Shown: positions 60,875 through 64,000 of the stretch, piece after piece
Layout of the letters: each line of letters starts with the position of its first letter
Position numbering within the stretch: the stretch's first letter is position 1
NCBI GenBank assembly: GCA_029817715.1
Contig: JARUPY010000087.1
Location: 1,798,001-1,862,000, forward strand
Length of the DNA stretch: 64,000 nucleotides
DNA from: Melastoma dodecandrum
Lineage: Eukaryota > Streptophyta > Magnoliopsida > Myrtales > Melastomataceae
Reading direction: 5' to 3'
The notes under the pieces: model-generated
The model's input: the letters and a program-made list of their open reading frames with translations, nothing else
Database searches by the model: none
What the model was told of the DNA's origin: nothing
Translations under genes and position numbers: made by a program

Positions 60875-62468
60875 AACCCAACCCAACCAAAGTAATGGAT
60901 TTATGGGTTAGTTAAAAATTTGAACTCATTGATGGCAACATGGGACTCGGTCCTCTTTTTCTTAGGTCATTACGGTACTTGAACATTTCCTTTAACTAAA
61001 AAAATTTTAAAGCATAGTTAGTACTAGTAGTAGTAGTAGTAGGTATGATAACCGGTTGCGTTTATCAAATCACGTCAAGACGATCGTCCAAATTCCAAAA
61101 AACATAGGGCACAGGGGAGCCGGTCGTACCCGTAGGAGAGGACTGACGAATAGAATATGGTAATAAATCATTGAGAAATGCAGCTGTGATTTTGGCATCA
61201 TGGACACACATTTGTGGTATTATAGCAAATAAGACAGCCGATGTATCATATCATATCGCCATGGTACGATGTTAGTTAGGAGATAATTTTTATATTATTA
61301 TTATTATTATTTGTCTTGAGAATTTATGGAGATGAGCGGGGGAGTGGATGTTGGTCATAACACACCCAAGCCCACGTCTTCCCCCCTCCCCACCCTTTCA
61401 ATTCCTCATCCCTGATCTTCGTTTCTTCATCGTTTTTCTGCTTCCTTGAAAGAAATCAGGCAAGGAGGGCGCTGGGGTTGAATGAATTATTTATACCACC
61501 AGCTAAAAACGCTACTGATTTGCTTCCCCCCCCCCCCCCCCCCCTTTCTGACGATGATCTTGCATGGTGGTGTTCTCTGTCTTTTTCTTTGTTATTGGGT
61601 TAGGGGGACGATGATGTCCACGGCGTTGTTGCCTTTCCCTCGTTTTGTTCTAAAAGCCGCGAGTAAATCCTAACCGCCGTTTTTAAGAAAACTCCGTCGT
61701 CGTCGTTTTCTTTAAAGTTCCTGGCGTTGCCTGCGTCTCTCTTATTGTGTAGTCGACCGAGGGGAGTCGTGTCTTCTTTTTGTTCTTTTGGGTCACCCCA
61801 GTTTTAGCTCCAGAATTCGATGCCTTCCCCTGAACGAACGTTTCGTCCCCATCTGATTCGTTTCCCGATCACTTAGAGGGGGGGGGGGGGGTTTGATCGA
61901 AATTCAAGACAGCAAGGGGGGGGGGGGGGGGGAATAGAAAGTTCCCGTCTTTGATCTGGGTTTTGTTTGTTTCTGTATCGTCGTCGATCCCGAAGGACGT
62001 GCTTTTCGCGGGTGACGGAAAATCTTGGGTTTGGGGGTTTGCGGATTGAAATATGGTTTTGTTGTTTTCATAGGCGACAGTTGTTGTCTGTATCCTCCTT
62101 GGGTTTGTAAGAGAAGAGCATGCTTTTGTTATTTCTCTCGCCTTTTCCTTTGTTTTGTTGTTTTTCTGGGGGGAGGGGAATTGATATCCTTGATGCATCA
62201 ATTGTCATCTAACGGATCAACCCTCGTTGTGAGTGTGTTAAAGTAGCTTCCAAAAGAGTTTTCTGAAGGAGGGGGGGGGGGGGGTGAGGGGAAGATGCTA
62301 CAGTTAAGTGATGCCATTATAAGAAGTTGCCTGATTTGAATTTGCAGCTGAAGGAAAGGTTACCTTTTTTATTTTCCGGGGGCGTTCGTGGCGTGAGGAT
62401 TGCTCTCTCTGAGATTTCTGGTGTTGTTGATTGAGGATTCGCGTGGACTGATGAATTGAAACCGGAAG
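60875..62468 (+). promoter_or_regulatory. Promoter and leader region of the GlcAT14-like gene
   Basis: Non-coding and rich in simple sequence: (TAG)n at about 61021-61042, (ATT)n near 61292-61310, an 18-base C run near 61509-61526, and G runs at about 61868-61881, 61916-61932 and 62270-62284. The GC content and pyrimidine-rich character from about 61380 fit a transcribed plant leader. A 5'-UTR intron is possible (GT at 62054 or 62229, AG at 62347) but not resolved. Confidence 0.45.
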
Positions 62469-62510
62469 GTGTATGAAACCATGGTGCTCGGCGTATATTC
62501 CGTTTACAAG

Positions 62511-64000
62511 ATGGGTGCGGTGAACATGGAGAAGAAATGGCTGTACTCGCTCGTTTGCAGCTCCCTGCTGTGCGTCTTCCTCCTAGCTACCACCTTTAAC
62601 ATGGGCTTGGTCTCCTCTCTCCGTTCGATCGACACCATCTTCTCGCTTTTTCCCTCTCATATGACCATGGACCAGAACGCCACGTCCGGCTCTGAGCCGG
62701 CTCCCTCAATCCCCCGTTTTGCCTACTTGGTTTCCGGCTCAAAGGGTGATTTGGATAAACTCTGGAGAACGCTTCATGCTCTGTATCATCCTCGGAACCA
62801 GTATGTCGTGCACTTAGACCTGGAGTCACCGGTGGAAGAGAGGCTGGAACTTGACTCCAGGGTGAAGAATAATATATTGTTCTCCAAGGTCGGGAATGTG
62901 CGGGTCATAACCAAGGCCAACATGGTCACTTATCGAGGGCCAACGATGGTCGCAAACACACTTCATGCCTGCGCCATCCTATTGAAGGAGAATAAAGAGT
63001 GGGACTGGTTTATCAACCTCAGCGCTTCGGATTATCCTCTTGTGACTCAAGACGGTTGGTTAATCTCTCTGACCTAACTGCGGACCATTTTTTTGTCTCT
63101 TGGCTGGTGTCCATGTTTACCATAGCGGGAGTAATCAATCAAGCTTTGTGATGCGCAGATCTGCTTTCAACTTTTTCAAACCTGAAGAGGGACCTGAATT
63201 TCATCGAGCATACCAGCCAGTTGGGTTGGAAAGCGTGAGTGATCCTGAACAACGGGCAACTATTAGTTGGTCTTTGGCTTCCACCTGTAGTCTGACTTCA
63301 TTCAGGTTATATCGAACAGGGACAAAAGAGCTATGCCTTTGATGGTGGATCCCGGATTATATATGGCAAAGAAATCGGACATATTCTGGGTCACACCAAA
63401 AAGGGAATTGCCAACTGCATTCAAGTTATTCACTGGTGAGTGATCCTCGATTTCGCTGGCGCTTATTTATTGGAGTGATCTTTGGTAGCAATATTTAGCT
63501 GAAATCTCCTTAGAGGCAGATCATGCCAATTTCAATACAACTTGTCATTGTAGCAGTCTCCATTATGCTATGCGTCTACTGATGTGGCACTGCTTTGTTT
63601 TCAGGTTCAGCTTGGATGATTCTGTCACGATCATTCGTGGAGTACTGCATCTGGGGTTGGGACAATCTGCCAAGGATCATGCTCATGTACTACACGAATT
63701 TCGTATCCTCTCCAGAGGGGTACTTCCAGACGGTAATATGCAACACCCCGGAATTCAACAACAGTGTTCTCAACCACGACATGCACTACATATCATGGGA
63801 TACCCCTCCAAAACAGCACCCTCACACTCTCACCGTGAATGACACGAAGAACATGATAGACAGCGGGGCTGCGTTCGGCCGGAAGTTCAAGGGGGGTTCG
63901 CCAGTGCTAAATAAGATTGACAAGGAGCTGCTCGGTCGGAAAAAGAAGGGCTTCACCCCTGGAGGTTGGTGCTCGGGAAAGCCAAAATGCTCAGAGGTCG
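62511..64000 (+). CDS. GLCAT14A: Beta-glucuronosyltransferase GlcAT14-like (GT14), 5' part
   Basis: Exons are 62511-63054, 63159-63234, 63320-63435 and 63605 to beyond the window edge; phases agree at all junctions. The protein has a short cytosolic N-terminus, one signal-anchor helix (YSLVCSSLLCVFLLATTF), a stem, then the GT14 'Branch' domain: PRFAYLVSGSKGD, YRGPTMVANTLHA, WDWFINLSASDYPLVTQD, LNFIEHTSQLGWK, FVEYCIWGWDNLPR, MYYTNFVSSPEGYF and NHDMHYISWDTPP. Family members transfer glucuronic acid to beta-1,3/1,6-galactans of arabinogalactan proteins in the Golgi. The start is uncertain: 62511 (MGAVNMEKKW) fits relatives best, but 62481 has a better start context (ACCATGG) and 62469 is also in frame. 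The A/B/C subtype is a guess. The last residues seen are SGKPKCSEV. Confidence 0.9.

Noticed and set aside
61869..62201. 110-codon Pro-rich minus-strand frame
   Set aside because: The Pro runs come from the G homopolymers of the leader; there is no support for a gene.
62469..63077. Single-exon 202-codon protein
   Set aside because: Reading past 63054 leaves the GT14 family immediately; a GT donor at 63055 and an in-phase exon at 63159 restore it.

Overview
The window is nuclear DNA of a flowering plant, almost certainly a eudicot. It holds two recognisable host genes with plant-type introns, a proton pump interactor (16779-19472, minus) and a GlcAT14-type beta-glucuronosyltransferase (62511 to the right edge, plus). 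Plant retrotransposon lineages, a FAR1-like Mutator element and large AT-rich non-coding stretches fill the rest. The species cannot be fixed from the sequence alone.

Layout. 1-9735: a long, essentially non-coding LTR element, with the end of its 5' LTR at 1-461, an internal region carrying a decayed tandem array, and a 3' LTR at about 8031-9735. It abuts a decayed hAT transposase (9741-11478). A copia fragment (tRNA-iMet primer site plus gag start), a broken last-exon-like fossil and a truncated VQ-family tail follow. 16779-19472: seven-exon proton pump interactor gene, leader and promoter to about 20215. 21165-21688: foldback/MITE-like element with 11-bp flanking repeats. 21890-24540: antisense Ty3-gypsy fossil. 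25719-28991: degraded element with about 405-bp LTRs and a tRNA-iMet-like primer site.

29115-37774: the most interesting object, an 8660-bp Mutator-like element (MULE) with a perfect 9-bp target duplication. Its terminal inverted repeats are built from a 66-bp palindrome-bearing unit (6 copies left, 10 right). A rightward FAR1/MULE transposase frame carries two TGA stops. A convergent 13-exon gene ends in a Ulp1-type (C48) SUMO-protease-like domain that keeps His, Asp, Gln and Cys; its reconstructed exons add up to exactly 861 codons including the stop.

39745-50892: Ty3-gypsy element of the Tat/Ogre type (two RNase H domains, antisense ORF near the 3' LTR) with 5-bp ATCCC duplications, unequal LTRs and many TGA stops. 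It sits in older antisense gag remnants. 52607-60869: young Ty1-copia element with AACCC duplications, an intact 1321-codon polyprotein and a rearranged 3' LTR. The right end is the promoter/leader and first four exons of the GlcAT14-like gene.

The two host genes have no evident joint function. One assists the plasma-membrane H+-ATPase; the other builds arabinogalactan glycans in the Golgi. Everything between them is layered transposon insertion. By decay, the antisense gypsy/gag and hAT fossils are oldest, the MULE and Tat elements are intermediate, and the copia element is youngest.
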